A DNA stretch of 64,000 nucleotides from Vreelandella glaciei (GTDB lineage: Bacteria > Pseudomonadota > Gammaproteobacteria > Pseudomonadales > Halomonadaceae). The DNA lies in contig NZ_JACCDE010000015.1 of assembly GCF_013415125.1 (NCBI RefSeq), forward strand, positions 1-64,000, in the 5' to 3' direction. Under the pieces are notes generated by a model, which searched no databases, was not told the DNA's origin, and saw only the letters and a list, made by a program, of their open reading frames with translations. The first letter of the stretch is position 1; every line of letters starts with the position of its first letter. Below are positions 37,966 through 47,582 of this stretch, piece after piece. The position numbers and the translations under genes were made by a program.

Positions 37966-38949
37966 ATGCAAACACGTACACTCGGCACCGACCTGACCCT
38001 CTCTGCCATTGGCTTAGGCTGCATGGGAATGAGCGAGTTCTACGGCCCCCGAGACGATAGCGAGTCGCTTCGGGTGTTGGCCCGGGCAGTGGAGCTGGGC
38101 ATCGACTTTTTTGACACGGCGGATATGTACGGGCCACACCATAACGAGGAGCTGATTGGCCGTTTTCTTGCCAGCCATAAGCCAAACGTACGTATCGCCA
38201 CCAAATTTGGCATTGTTCGTAACCCTGGTGAGTATCAGCGTCGCCTGGATAGCAGCGCCCAGTATGCCCGCCAAGCTTGCGAGGCGTCGCTGAAGCGGCT
38301 GGGCATCGAACAAATCGATATCTACTACGTTCACCGCGTTAACCCGGAAACCCCTATTGAAGAGACCATGGAGGGCTTAGCCCAGTTGGTGGCAGAAGGA
38401 AAAATCGCCCACATTGGCCTCTGCGAAGTCAGCGCTGATACCTTGCGCCGTGCCCATGCGGTGTACCCGGTTACCGCCGTGCAAACCGAGTATTCGCTGT
38501 GGACGCGGGACGTGGAGCAAGCGGTACTGCCCACCTGCAAGGAACTCGGCATCGGCTTCGTGCCCTACTCACCTCTGGGCCGGGGCTTTTTGACGGGCAG
38601 ATTTCAGGATACCAGCGATTTCGGCGAAGGTGATTTTCGTTCTAACCTACCGCGCTTCTCTGAACAGGCCCTGGACACTAACCGCCGAATCGCAGAGGTG
38701 ATTGGTGACATGGCGTCACTCAAAGGCTGCACCCCTGCGCAGCTCTCGCTGGCCTGGCTACTTTCCAAAGGCGACAACATTGTACCGATCCCTGGCACAA
38801 AGCAGTTGCGCTATCTTGAAGAGAATGCGGCAGCGGCATCCATCCAATTAACCATCGATGAGCAGGAACAGCTCGAAGCGGCCACTGCACGCCTTCCGGT
38901 CATCGGCGAGCGCTATACACCGGAAGGCATGAAGGGGGTGAATGCGTGA
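37966..38949 (+). CDS. aldo/keto reductase
   Basis: A 327-residue (beta/alpha)8 NADPH-dependent reductase of the YajO/YakC type: [24 protein letters not shown], the catalytic tetrad Asp and Tyr in FFDTADMYG, Lys in IATKFG and His in YYVHRV, and [16 protein letters not shown] for the cofactor. It reduces aldehydes or ketones. Start 37966 follows AGGAGACATAGC. It is divergent from the LysR gene. Confidence 0.92.
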   Translation: MQTRTLGTDLTLSAIGLGCMGMSEFYGPRDDSESLRVLARAVELGIDFFDTADMYGPHHNEELIGRFLASHKPNVRIATKFGIVRNPGEYQRRLDSSAQYARQACEASLKRLGIEQIDIYYVHRVNPETPIEETMEGLAQLVAEGKIAHIGLCEVSADTLRRAHAVYPVTAVQTEYSLWTRDVEQAVLPTCKELGIGFVPYSPLGRGFLTGRFQDTSDFGEGDFRSNLPRFSEQALDTNRRIAEVIGDMASLKGCTPAQLSLAWLLSKGDNIVPIPGTKQLRYLEENAAAASIQLTIDEQEQLEAATARLPVIGERYTPEGMKGVNA

Positions 38950-38967
38950 GGAGCGGCTTGGGCCTAG

Positions 38968-39597
38968 CTACTGAATGATCTCGCCAATCGAACGTTTGCC
39001 ATCCAGCAGCAGGTACTCCTGGTTTACCAAATCGGGCTTTTGCACAGCGTGAAGTAGCGCATGGGAAACGTTGGCGCGGGAGATTTGGTTGTCGCCTGCT
39101 TCCTCCAGTGAACTGGCAAACCGCTGACTGGCGGCTTCGTCGGTCAACCGCCCTGGCTTGAGAATGACGTAGGGAAGTCTGCTATTGCGAAGGTGAGCAT
39201 CGGCGGCAAATTTTGCGGCCATATAGGGGCGCATTTTCTCGGGCGCGTCCAATGGCTGTTCTGCCCGCATGGCGCTAATCATTATGTAGCGGGAGAGACC
39301 TTTTTGCTTGGCGATATCGGCGGTACGAATGGCACCGAACAGGTCGATCATTAGGGTTTTGTCTGGACCGGTATGAGGGCCTGAACCCGCGGTAAAGACC
39401 ACTTGGTCACAGCCATCAAAGGCGTGCTCAAACTCGCCTTCTAAATCAGCTACCACGGTATCGATGCCGTGCTCTTTGAACCAGGCTGCCTGCCCTTCAC
39501 TGCGAATCATCGCCTTGATGGGCGTGCCCGCTTTTTGGGCTAGCTCGCAAAACTGCTTGCCAATCTGTCCGTTCGCGCCAATCACTAACGTTGTCAT
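38968..39597 (-). CDS. NAD(P)H-binding SDR-like protein (YhfK/SDR_a5 type)
   Basis: A 209-residue atypical short-chain dehydrogenase. Cofactor loop is VIGANGQIGKQF at the start (GxxGxxG), then MISAMRAEQP and YVILKPGRLTDE. The classical YxxxK is only partly present (MAAKF). These proteins are often stress related, but function is open. AAGGAG precedes the ATG at 39597. It converges on the aldo/keto reductase. Confidence 0.85.
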   Translation of the reverse strand: MTTLVIGANGQIGKQFCELAQKAGTPIKAMIRSEGQAAWFKEHGIDTVVADLEGEFEHAFDGCDQVVFTAGSGPHTGPDKTLMIDLFGAIRTADIAKQKGLSRYIMISAMRAEQPLDAPEKMRPYMAAKFAADAHLRNSRLPYVILKPGRLTDEAASQRFASSLEEAGDNQISRANVSHALLHAVQKPDLVNQEYLLLDGKRSIGEIIQ

Positions 39598-39711
39598 AAC
39601 GACTCCTTGTGAATTACCTATTTACTGTGGATGCAGGCACCCAGGTAGAATTTCAAGGCAATGAGCAGGCCGCTCTCCCAATAGACCAAACTCTACTTGG
39701 TGATGTTCCCC

Positions 39712-40401
39712 TTACGCGACAACCCCAAACACTCGCCCTATCGCGGAGGTTAACGCCATCGCAAGGCTGCCCCAAAACATCACTCTTGCGGCAGCTTTTA
39801 ACATCGGCGCGCCACCTACTCGAGCAGCGATGGCACCCAACAAAGCCAAAAAAAGCAATGAAAACAGCGCTACCAGAGGAGTCAATAATGATGATGGTGC
39901 CCACCAGGCGACCAATAGTGGCAAAAGCGCGCCCGCGGTAAAGGTCGCTGCTGATGAGAGAGCGGCCTGGAGGGGGCGAGCCTGACCAGTATCGGTGATA
40001 CCAATCTCATCTCTTGCATGAGCGCCTAGAGCGTCGTTCGTCATTAATTGCTCTGCGACTTGACGTGCCAATTCAGGCTCTAAGCCACGAGTGATGTATA
40101 TGTCGGCAAGTTCTTCCTGCTCAAGTTCGTAATGTTCCGCCAGTGCTTTACGCTCAATGTTGAGATCGGCGTGCTCAGTATCGGCTTGCGAGCTGACCGA
40201 CACATACTCACCCGCCGCCATCGACATAGCGCCAGCCACCAAGCCAGCAACGCCTGCCAGCATGATATCGCTCTGCGCTGTGCTTGCCGCTGCAACGCCG
40301 AGGATGAGGCTACTGGTGGACACAATGCCGTCGTTGGCGCCTAGCACTGCAGCACGAAGCCAGCCTGAACGGTGAGACCGATGATGCTCTGTATGAATCA
40401 T
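39712..40401 (-). CDS. VIT1/CCC1-family transporter
   Basis: A 229-residue membrane protein of the VIT1/CCC1 family: WLRAAVLGANDGIVSTSSLILGVAAAS, then AGAMSMAAGEYVSVSSQADTEHADL, the metal-binding signature, with a cytosolic acidic helix pair (about 80-130) and further membrane segments to the C-terminus. The family moves Fe2+ or Mn2+ out of the cytosol. The His-rich N-terminus (MIHTEHHRSHRS) may bind metal. It stands alone. Confidence 0.92.
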   Translation of the reverse strand: MIHTEHHRSHRSGWLRAAVLGANDGIVSTSSLILGVAAASTAQSDIMLAGVAGLVAGAMSMAAGEYVSVSSQADTEHADLNIERKALAEHYELEQEELADIYITRGLEPELARQVAEQLMTNDALGAHARDEIGITDTGQARPLQAALSSAATFTAGALLPLLVAWWAPSSLLTPLVALFSLLFLALLGAIAARVGGAPMLKAAARVMFWGSLAMALTSAIGRVFGVVA

Positions 40402-40595
40402 GGAATTAATACCATCCTGAGTATGCCTAATCGCTGACGTTTAAATGCGCTTAGCTCCTTTAGAGCCTAGCAGGTCTTAGACATGGGCGTTGGGCACTTG
40501 TTGTCTAGCCACTCGGCAATTTAAGTTTGTCCGGTTGTCTTCCAGGAAATAGGCAAAGTCATTGGTAAAGCGCCTATCTACGTTGGATTAGGCGA

Positions 40596-40659
40596 CGTTG
40601 AATGCCTGTTTGGCTTTCATTATGCAATCCGTGTAGGGTTATTAAACAGGCATTCAACG
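40596..40659. repeat. perfect 16-bp inverted repeat upstream of the glycerophosphodiesterase gene
   Basis: CGTTGAATGCCTGTTT at 40596-40611 pairs exactly with AAACAGGCATTCAACG at 40644-40659, with a 32-base spacer. The second arm ends right next to the ribosome site of the downstream gene (AAAGGAATTCCC, ATG 40672). In RNA it would form a long hairpin in the leader; in DNA it could be a bipartite operator. The rest of the 270-base gap 40402-40671 shows nothing else. Confidence 0.8.
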
Positions 40660-40671
40660 AAAGGAATTCCC

Positions 40672-41604
40672 ATGCAACGCCGTTTACTGGTTACGTCAAT
40701 AACCCTGGGCCTTTTCGGTGGTGCTGCCACCACTGCGCTGGCGGAGTCCACATCGCTGGAAGAGCAGCTCAAAGAGCTTGAGTCATTTCAGGTAATTGCT
40801 CATCGAGGCGCCAGCGGGCATGCGCCGGAAAGCACGATGGCGGCCTACGAACTGGCCCACGAGTGGGGCGTCGATTACTTGGAACTCGACGCTCAAATCA
40901 CTTCGGACGGTGAGGTGGTGGTGTTTCATGACGACACTATCGGCCGCACCAGTGACGGCGAAGGCGAGATCAATGATTACACGCTGGAAGAACTCAAGGC
41001 TCTGGATACCGGCACGTGGTTCAATGAGCAAAACCCTGACAGTGCCGATACGGCCTTTGAAGGTGCGCAGATACTTACCCTTGAGGAGTTATTGGAGCAC
41101 TTTGGGCACGATGCACGCTACTACATAGAAACCAAGTCGCCGCAGTTGAATCCCGGCCTGGAAGAGGCATTGGTAGCACTGCTGGAAGAGCACGATTTGA
41201 TCGAGAGTGGTCGCGTTCTGGTGCAATCGTTTGAGCAAGATAGTTTGCTGAAAGTGCACGAATTAAACGAGAACATCCCGCTTATTCAACTGGTCTGGTA
41301 TTACCCCAGCGAAGAAAAAAATGGGCGATTGGTGGAGTGGACGGACGTGACGCCGGGGCCAGAAGAGATCACCGATGGAGACTTCCAGGCAGTGGCGGAT
41401 TATGCGGTCGGTTTGGGCACCAATTTCATTTACGAAGGCGAGGAAGTGATTGACGCTGACTTCATCCGTCAGGCGAACGACAACGGCCTGCCGGTCCATG
41501 TCTACACCATCAATGAAGCTGATGAAATGGAGCGTTTGATGGAAATGGGCGTCAACGGTCTTTTCACCAACTATTCTGATCGTCTGCTCGAACTCGTAGA
41601 GTAA
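40672..41604 (+). CDS. secreted glycerophosphodiester phosphodiesterase
   Basis: A 310-residue periplasmic GDPD. Signal peptide with cleavage near ALA-ES (residue 24). The catalytic segment is IAHRGASGHAPESTMAAYELA, the metal ligands ELDAQIT and FHDDTIGR, and IETKSP; it ends VHVYTINEADEMERLMEMGVNGLFTN. It hydrolyses glycerophosphodiesters to glycerol 3-phosphate and an alcohol, scavenging carbon and phosphate. AAAGGA precedes the ATG, directly after the inverted repeat, and a strong terminator follows. Confidence 0.93.
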   Translation: MQRRLLVTSITLGLFGGAATTALAESTSLEEQLKELESFQVIAHRGASGHAPESTMAAYELAHEWGVDYLELDAQITSDGEVVVFHDDTIGRTSDGEGEINDYTLEELKALDTGTWFNEQNPDSADTAFEGAQILTLEELLEHFGHDARYYIETKSPQLNPGLEEALVALLEEHDLIESGRVLVQSFEQDSLLKVHELNENIPLIQLVWYYPSEEKNGRLVEWTDVTPGPEEITDGDFQAVADYAVGLGTNFIYEGEEVIDADFIRQANDNGLPVHVYTINEADEMERLMEMGVNGLFTNYSDRLLELVE

Positions 41605-41625
41605 GACCGCCTATAAACACTCAGC

Positions 41626-41651
41626 ACGCCCAGCCTTGGCTGGGCGTTTTT
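41626..41651 (+). terminator. strong Rho-independent terminator
   Basis: ACGCCCAGCC-TT-GGCTGGGCGT is a perfect ten-base-pair stem with a two-base nominal loop, followed by TTTTT counting the last stem T. It ends the glycerophosphodiesterase transcript and, by symmetry, may also stop the converging DapA-family gene. The closest thing to it is the partial copy at 10876-10903. Confidence 0.88.
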
Positions 41652-41662
41652 GGTGAATCGCT

Positions 41663-42571
41663 TTACGCTCTGAAGTCAGCGGCCAAGTCGAGTTGCGTCA
41701 CTACCTGCTCCACTCGTTTACGGTCGTCCCCTTGTAGTGCTTTAAGTGGTTGAGGCAAGCAGGGTTGGCTGACCTTGCCGGTTAACTCTGCAATGGTGGC
41801 GGCTACCCGCAAGCTGCCACCATATTCACGATAAAGCGCCCATAACGGCTCAAGCGCACTGGAAAGCGCATTGGCCTGCTGGGTATCTCCCGCTTGGGCA
41901 GCCCGAGTCAGTGCCAGTGCTGTGCAGGGATAGAGCCCGCCGATAACGGAGTACCACGCATCGCAGCCGGCGTTTAGCCCTGTAGCGGCGGCCGGGTCGC
42001 CGCTGATGCCTATGGTGACCTCTGAAGGAATGAGCGCACGCAGCCGCACCACACGCTCGCGCGCTTTCTCGCTATCATTCACTACTGGCGGGATCTTGAT
42101 AGAGCGCACCTGTGGCAATTGAGCAATACGCCCGTGCAGCTCATCGCTGAAATCAAAATGGGTGGTGCCGGGATTGTCATACACGCATAGCGGAACACTC
42201 AATGAACGGCTGACGGTGGCAAAGAGATCGTACACTTCATCGTCGGTCAGCTTTTGATAGGACACCGGTGCCAATAATAGCCCACTGGCACCGGCTTGCT
42301 GGGCACGTTCCGCATTAGCCAGCACATCGCGGGTACGTAATGCACCTATGCCTACGACTACAGGCACAGTCCCGGCGTTTGCGACACTGAGACTGGCCAC
42401 ACAGGCGCGCTCTGCAACGCTTAAATAGGGGTAGTTGCCGGTCGATCCCAGCACGCCAATAGAGTCCACACCAGCTGCGGCCAAGTGCTCCACTAAGTGA
42501 ATAAACTCACGCTCTTGAATGCCGTGTTCGTTCATGGGAGTTAGCGGGAATGCACTCAAGCCGGTGAACAT
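41663..42571 (-). CDS. dihydrodipicolinate synthase (DapA) family lyase
   Basis: A 302-residue DapA-superfamily TIM-barrel aldolase: GLSAFPLTPMNEHG, LGSTGNYPYLSVAERA and YDNPGTTHFDFSD, with the Schiff-base lysine in VRSIKIPPV and ISGDPAAATGLNAGCDAWYS. Housekeeping DapA has GTTGES; here it is GSTGNY, so this is a paralogue acting on another 2-oxoacid. AAGGATCATCC precedes the ATG. It stands alone. Confidence 0.88.
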   Translation of the reverse strand: MFTGLSAFPLTPMNEHGIQEREFIHLVEHLAAAGVDSIGVLGSTGNYPYLSVAERACVASLSVANAGTVPVVVGIGALRTRDVLANAERAQQAGASGLLLAPVSYQKLTDDEVYDLFATVSRSLSVPLCVYDNPGTTHFDFSDELHGRIAQLPQVRSIKIPPVVNDSEKARERVVRLRALIPSEVTIGISGDPAAATGLNAGCDAWYSVIGGLYPCTALALTRAAQAGDTQQANALSSALEPLWALYREYGGSLRVAATIAELTGKVSQPCLPQPLKALQGDDRKRVEQVVTQLDLAADFRA

Positions 42572-42996
42572 GGCGGATGATCCTTTTAGAATGGCAGAGG
42601 AAGATTTTCAAACGAACTTAATGAAATGAGTATCGCACAGACGCTTAGCCATTAAGTACAAGCTCTCATCAGCGCCGGAAAGTATAAGCCAATCAAAATG
42701 GACAAAGTTAATGAAAAAATAAAAAAACAACCGCCACCAAGAACCTTCGCTCTTCTTTAACATAGCTACCTGTTATTTTTTTTGAATTGATGTAGTGTTT
42801 GTGTCCGTGCCGTATCGCTACGACACAGTTTTTTGGTGCCTATCCCTTAGTTAAACAAAGGGCACTGAATATAAAAAACAACGCCGATAGACCGCGAGGG
42901 AGAACACGTCATTAACTCATACACCGATAAAGTACAAGATAGAACTGCATCGTGCATGAACCTGGCGTTCATCAATCAACCAGTAAGATACCGCCC
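42572..42996. other. long non-coding stretch before the PstS-like gene
   Basis: About 425 bases, with AT-rich runs near 42705-42735 and 42760-42790. It should carry the divergent promoters of the DapA-family gene and of the PstS-like/porin/GGDEF-EAL operon. No clear operator, hairpin or small gene was found. A GTG at 42952 could extend the PstS-like gene into it. Confidence 0.5.
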
Positions 42997-43470
42997 ATGC
43001 CTTCACCTGTCTTGAGCGGTTCTCTCATGCGATTGGCGTTACTGGCAATGGTCACCCTCATGTTGCTGGTGATGCTCATTTTCACATGCACAAATGCCAT
43101 CGCTCGAGAAGCCCCTCTTTTTTTAGTCGCCCATCCTGACGTCGCCACCCGCTGGTTGAATCGCGATACTACCCGCGCGATTTTTGCGATGCGTCAACGC
43201 ACATGGCCGGATGGTCAAGCTGTCAGGGTTTACGTTTTAAATAACAGTGATTCCGTGCATGCTCGCTTCACCAAAGAGCAGTTAGCGGTATATCCGCACC
43301 AGCTTCAGCTAGCCTGGGATCGCATGGTCTTCTCGGGGACCGGCCAAGCCCCAGACCGCGTCGCTGACCAAGCAGAGATGCGCGAGCGCGTTGCCACGAC
43401 ACCCGGCGCCATAGGTTACCTTGAAAGGGAGTATCTGGATGATAGTATCCAAGTTATCTCAATGGAATGA
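42997..43470 (+). CDS. PstS-like periplasmic phosphate-binding-type protein
   Basis: A roughly 157-residue protein: signal peptide or anchor (hydrophobic 12-35, ending TNAIA-REAP), then FLVAHPDVATRWLNRDTTRAIFAMRQRTWPDGQAVRVYVLNNSDSVHARFTKEQL, which matches the N-terminal lobe of phosphate ABC binding proteins, too short for a full two-lobed PstS. Likely a sensory partner of the porin and c-di-GMP genes that follow. Start is uncertain: GTG 42952, ATG 42997 or ATG 43027, none with a good ribosome site. Its 3' end overlaps the porin gene by 32 bases. Confidence 0.7.
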   Translation: MPSPVLSGSLMRLALLAMVTLMLLVMLIFTCTNAIAREAPLFLVAHPDVATRWLNRDTTRAIFAMRQRTWPDGQAVRVYVLNNSDSVHARFTKEQLAVYPHQLQLAWDRMVFSGTGQAPDRVADQAEMRERVATTPGAIGYLEREYLDDSIQVISME

Positions 43471-44659
43471 GCATCGTACTGTTACCGCTCTGTTAGGCAT
43501 TGCCATATTAGGGGTGCCTACCCACGCCCATAGTAATGAAAACGTTATGGATACCCTGCAGATGCATGGCTTTCTTAGTCAGGCATTAGTCGTTACTGAT
43601 GATAACAATTTTTTTGGTCCCAGCAGCCAAGATGAAGGTAGTTCCGAGTTCACCGAAATCGGTCTCAACGTCTCATTACGCCCTCATCAGGATGTGTTAC
43701 TGGCCGCACAAATGCTAAGCCGACGTGCAGGTGGCGATAGCAGCGACGCTTATCCAGAGCTCGACTATGGCCTTATTGATTACCAAATGGTTTCCGATCA
43801 GCAGCGCACTTTTGGTATTCAGCTAGGCAGGATTAAAAATCCGTTTGGGTTCTATAATCAAACACGCGATGTGGCGTTTACACGCCCTAGCATACTGTTA
43901 CCTCAATCACTTTATTTTGACCGGACTCGTTCATTGGCTCTAACAGGAGATGGAGTAACGTTATATCTGGAAGAGCGATTGGATAACGGCGTTATAAGAG
44001 GTCAGCTTGGTTTAGGAAAACCCCAGGCAGATAAAGACCTAAATCAGACGCTTCGGTTGCATCGTATACGGGGCTCTTTCGATCCGCAGCAATCTGCTAT
44101 TGCACAAGTACGCTATGAGCATGATGCAGGACGTATCGTTGCGGCTCTCAGCCATGCCAATGTCAGATCCCAAATAGATACCTATTCCCCCAACGTGAGT
44201 GATGGAGATTTTTATTTCAGGCCCTGGGTTTTTTCGTTGCAGTACAATCAAGAACTCTGGAGTGTAACGGCCGAGTATGCACTGCGCCACTCAGGGTTAA
44301 AAAATTTCAATCAACCGGCTTTAAATTTCGATACGACCGGTGAAAGTTGGTATGTGCAGTATACGCGGCGCTTTTATAACGATTGGCAGTGGCTAATCCG
44401 TTATGACAGCTTAGTCAGTAACCGTGATGATGCTTCTGGTAAAGCCTTTGAAGCTAGTGGTCTGGGGCCTGCTCACTCTCAGTTTGCAGATGATTTAACC
44501 TTTGGCTTGCAGTGGACGCCGCATCCTCAGGTAATGCTGGCAGGCGAATACCATCATGTGGATGGTACTGGTTGGCTGCCTGCTCAGGACAACCCGGATC
44601 CATCAGCGACCAGCCGACGCTGGAACATGTGGTTGTTCCAGTTATCGCTGCGTTTCTGA
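43439..44659 (+). CDS. porin-like outer-membrane beta-barrel protein
   Basis: A 406-residue protein with a signal peptide (hydrophobic core near 15-28, THAHS) and repeated amphipathic strands with alternating hydrophobic residues ending in a terminal phenylalanine (LFQLSLRF), as outer-membrane barrels do. It has segments such as GIQLGRIKNPFGFYNQTRD, recalling phosphate-selective porin O and P types. AGGGAG precedes the ATG at 43439. The reading frame begins inside the PstS-like gene. Ligand is unknown; its neighbours suggest oxyanion traffic coupled to signalling. Confidence 0.78.
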   Translation: MIVSKLSQWNEHRTVTALLGIAILGVPTHAHSNENVMDTLQMHGFLSQALVVTDDNNFFGPSSQDEGSSEFTEIGLNVSLRPHQDVLLAAQMLSRRAGGDSSDAYPELDYGLIDYQMVSDQQRTFGIQLGRIKNPFGFYNQTRDVAFTRPSILLPQSLYFDRTRSLALTGDGVTLYLEERLDNGVIRGQLGLGKPQADKDLNQTLRLHRIRGSFDPQQSAIAQVRYEHDAGRIVAALSHANVRSQIDTYSPNVSDGDFYFRPWVFSLQYNQELWSVTAEYALRHSGLKNFNQPALNFDTTGESWYVQYTRRFYNDWQWLIRYDSLVSNRDDASGKAFEASGLGPAHSQFADDLTFGLQWTPHPQVMLAGEYHHVDGTGWLPAQDNPDPSATSRRWNMWLFQLSLRF

Positions 44660-44692
44660 TCTATTACTGATCCTGGCTAGGATACTACTGCG

Positions 44693-47539
44693 ATGAAGAT
44701 ACCCGCCCTTTTTCAAACCCCACAGCGCCTTAGTCTGACCTGGCGTGTTATCGCATTGAGTAGCCTACTGCTTTTAGCATTAGTTAGCCTATTTACTTGG
44801 CTGGGCCACGAGAAACTCACCCGCCAGTTTCAGGAAAGCCGAAGCCAGCATCATGAACGTCAACAGCGTGAAATTCATTTAGCGTTAACGCGTTCCTCCG
44901 AGAATTTACGTCAATTAGCCGGATTGACCGCTGCTTCAGCAAGTTTAGGCTCACCTTTACAAGCAGGAAATACCATTGATGTGGAGCAAGCGCTGGATTC
45001 ACAGTGGCCTGCACTCCAGCTTGAGGCGGGAATCGATGAGATTCTAATCGTTAATTCTCGTGGTCAAGTCTTGGGCAAATGGGGCTCCGGAGATGCAGAA
45101 GCACAGCTACCTATACTCAGTTGGGTGCAACGAGTCATGAATACCGAACGGCCACTAACCACGCTCCGCTGTGCCGTTAGCTGCCAACAATTTGCTGCAG
45201 TGCCGGTACTGGTAGAGGGGGAAAGTGTTGGCATGGTCTTGCTGTCCCGCTCATTAGCGGATGTCACTCGGCAGGCGAAAGAAGTCTCTGGCAGCGAAGT
45301 CGCGTTACTGGTCACAGGCGCTGTTGAAGACAGTGAAGGCCGTAATGTAACGGCTCAACGACAACTGAAGGCATGGAATGGGCATCTGCTCGCACTTACC
45401 AATGAAGAACAAAGCCTGGCACCGTTACAGCGAGCAGCAGAAGCCGCGCCAGTGGACCGCCTGATAGAAGCACCGATACGCTTTGAGCATACTGGCCGGC
45501 ATGTGGAGCTTAGCGCCGCACGCATGGTGGAGAGCAGCGAGCGCAACGATAATGGTTACTTCCTGCTGATATCGGATATTACCAGCCAAATTAATGCCAT
45601 CCATAACGATACACGCACCCTATTGTTCGTTGGTGTGCTTGGCTGGATTGCCGCTGAATTACTACTGCTCGTCATACTGCTTGGCCCCATGGCACGGCTG
45701 CGAAGAGTCGCAGGCTTGCTACCCATACTGGCGAGTGGGCAATTTAGCGATATACGCTCCGCCCTTCCCAATCACCGCCATCGCATTGCAGACGAGATAG
45801 ATATACTCGAAGTCACCACGCTTGAGCTTTCTCATCAACTTGAAAGGTTGGAAAGCGAAGTACAAGAGCGCGGCAAACAGTTAGCTGAGCGTATTGATGA
45901 GCTGGCCAATGAGCGTGATTTCGTCAATAGCTTACTGGATACCGCCCAGGTATTTATCGTTGCCCAAGACAGCGCAGGACGCATCAGCCTCGTCAATGAG
46001 TACACCCAATTGATGTTAGGAATAAAGGAGGCTTCCCTGCTTGGGCGCAATTTTTCAGATGTCTTCGAGGCTGGTGTCTTTACAGCGAATACCGTTGATC
46101 TTCCTCAACAAGAAGAGAAAACGCTGCGCACCCCTGATCATCATCTGCACACTATCGCTTGGTATCATGCGCCTTTGCATACAGGTAACGAGGAACCGGT
46201 ATCGCGCATTTCCGTTGGCCTCGATATCACCGAACGCAAGGCCGCCGAAGCGCGGCTAACTTGGCTTGCCGAGCGAGACCCGCTGACCGAGCTATACAAC
46301 CGGCGCTACTTCCAACATGCACTGCAAATCGCCATTGAACGCTCTGCCACTGCAAAAGGGGCGGTACTGCTGCTGGACTTAGATCAGTTTAAAGAGGTTA
46401 ACGAGCTGAGCGGCCACCATGTGGGCGACAAACTGTTGCGTGAAGTGGCCGATACACTTTTCCATAAGCTAGGCCGCCGTGGCGTCATCGCCCGCTTAGG
46501 GGGTGACGAATTTTCGCTGCTACTCGAAGATACCAATGCCGACCAAGCAGTAACAGTCGCGCAATATATCGTTCAGCTGCTAGACGATATCGGCTTTGTG
46601 GTCGGAGAGCGGCGGCATCGCGTGACGGCGAGTATTGGTATTGCGCTGTTCCCCACCCATGGCAATACACCTGCCGATCTGATGGCGAGCGCTGATGTGG
46701 CTATGTACAAAGCGAAAGAGAGTGGTCTTCAGCACTGGCACCTTCTTTCTAAAGCTGAAAATGCCAAAGATGAGCTGCAGGATCGCGTCTACTGGGTTGA
46801 GCGGATACGCAGTGCGCTTGAAGAAGACAGTTTTGAGCTAATGGTTCAACCTATCATTAGGCTAGAAGACCAAGACATAAAACATTACGAAGTACTGCTG
46901 CGAATGCGCAACGCAGATGGCAGCCTGGTTTCTCCCGCACACTTTATTCCTATCGCCGAACAGAGCGGTCAAATCGTGTTGATTGATCGTTGGGTAGTGC
47001 GGCACAGCTTAAAAGCCCTCAGCCAACTGCAGGATCGAGGCATTACGTTTGCAGTTAACCTTTCTGGCCAGTCCTTGCATGATGAGGGGCTAAAGCAATA
47101 TCTAGCCGAGGAAATAACCGCCAGCGGCGCTGACCCTCACCATTTAATACTGGAAGTGACAGAGACCGCAGCGGTTACCGACTTCTCTGCTGCACGCGGT
47201 GTATTACAAGCCGTACGCAGCCTAGGGTGTCGTACCGCTCTGGATGACTTTGGTGTTGGTTTTAGTAGCTTTCACTACCTTGGGCAGTTACCCGTTGATT
47301 ACATTAAGATAGACGGCTCTTTTATTCGCAGTTTGTTAATTAGCCCTGACAGTCGCGTTATCGTTCGCGCAATAGCGGATATAGCCAAAGGATTTGGCAA
47401 GCAAACTATTGCCGAGTTCGTTGACCAAGAAGCATTGCTGCCTATATTAAAGGGCTACGGAATAACGTATGGGCAGGGGTACCATTTAGGTAAGCCTACC
47501 AAGCTTACCGAAGATTTTCTTGGAATAAATTATTTATAA
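44693..47539 (+). CDS. membrane sensor with PAS, GGDEF and EAL domains
   Basis: A 948-residue c-di-GMP enzyme. Two membrane segments (about 17-38 and 305-327) bracket a periplasmic sensor of roughly 260 residues. A HAMP-like linker and coiled coil follow (330-415), then PAS (about 415-520), GGDEF and EAL. The active-site GGDEF is intact at about 602-606 (RLGGDEFSLLL). The EAL motif reads EVLLR at about 733-737, so Ala is Val, while NLSGQSL, LEVTETA, LDDFGVGFSSF, KIDGSFI and the final IAEFVD are kept. It may thus make or degrade c-di-GMP. It is 34 bases after the porin gene. The periplasmic sensor probably reads the PstS-like protein, an inference from the operon. Confidence 0.9.
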   Translation: MKIPALFQTPQRLSLTWRVIALSSLLLLALVSLFTWLGHEKLTRQFQESRSQHHERQQREIHLALTRSSENLRQLAGLTAASASLGSPLQAGNTIDVEQALDSQWPALQLEAGIDEILIVNSRGQVLGKWGSGDAEAQLPILSWVQRVMNTERPLTTLRCAVSCQQFAAVPVLVEGESVGMVLLSRSLADVTRQAKEVSGSEVALLVTGAVEDSEGRNVTAQRQLKAWNGHLLALTNEEQSLAPLQRAAEAAPVDRLIEAPIRFEHTGRHVELSAARMVESSERNDNGYFLLISDITSQINAIHNDTRTLLFVGVLGWIAAELLLLVILLGPMARLRRVAGLLPILASGQFSDIRSALPNHRHRIADEIDILEVTTLELSHQLERLESEVQERGKQLAERIDELANERDFVNSLLDTAQVFIVAQDSAGRISLVNEYTQLMLGIKEASLLGRNFSDVFEAGVFTANTVDLPQQEEKTLRTPDHHLHTIAWYHAPLHTGNEEPVSRISVGLDITERKAAEARLTWLAERDPLTELYNRRYFQHALQIAIERSATAKGAVLLLDLDQFKEVNELSGHHVGDKLLREVADTLFHKLGRRGVIARLGGDEFSLLLEDTNADQAVTVAQYIVQLLDDIGFVVGERRHRVTASIGIALFPTHGNTPADLMASADVAMYKAKESGLQHWHLLSKAENAKDELQDRVYWVERIRSALEEDSFELMVQPIIRLEDQDIKHYEVLLRMRNADGSLVSPAHFIPIAEQSGQIVLIDRWVVRHSLKALSQLQDRGITFAVNLSGQSLHDEGLKQYLAEEITASGADPHHLILEVTETAAVTDFSAARGVLQAVRSLGCRTALDDFGVGFSSFHYLGQLPVDYIKIDGSFIRSLLISPDSRVIVRAIADIAKGFGKQTIAEFVDQEALLPILKGYGITYGQGYHLGKPTKLTEDFLGINYL

Positions 47540-47582
47540 TAGAAGCAGTTTAAATTTCACTCTTTGACTAAAAGGATAGCGC

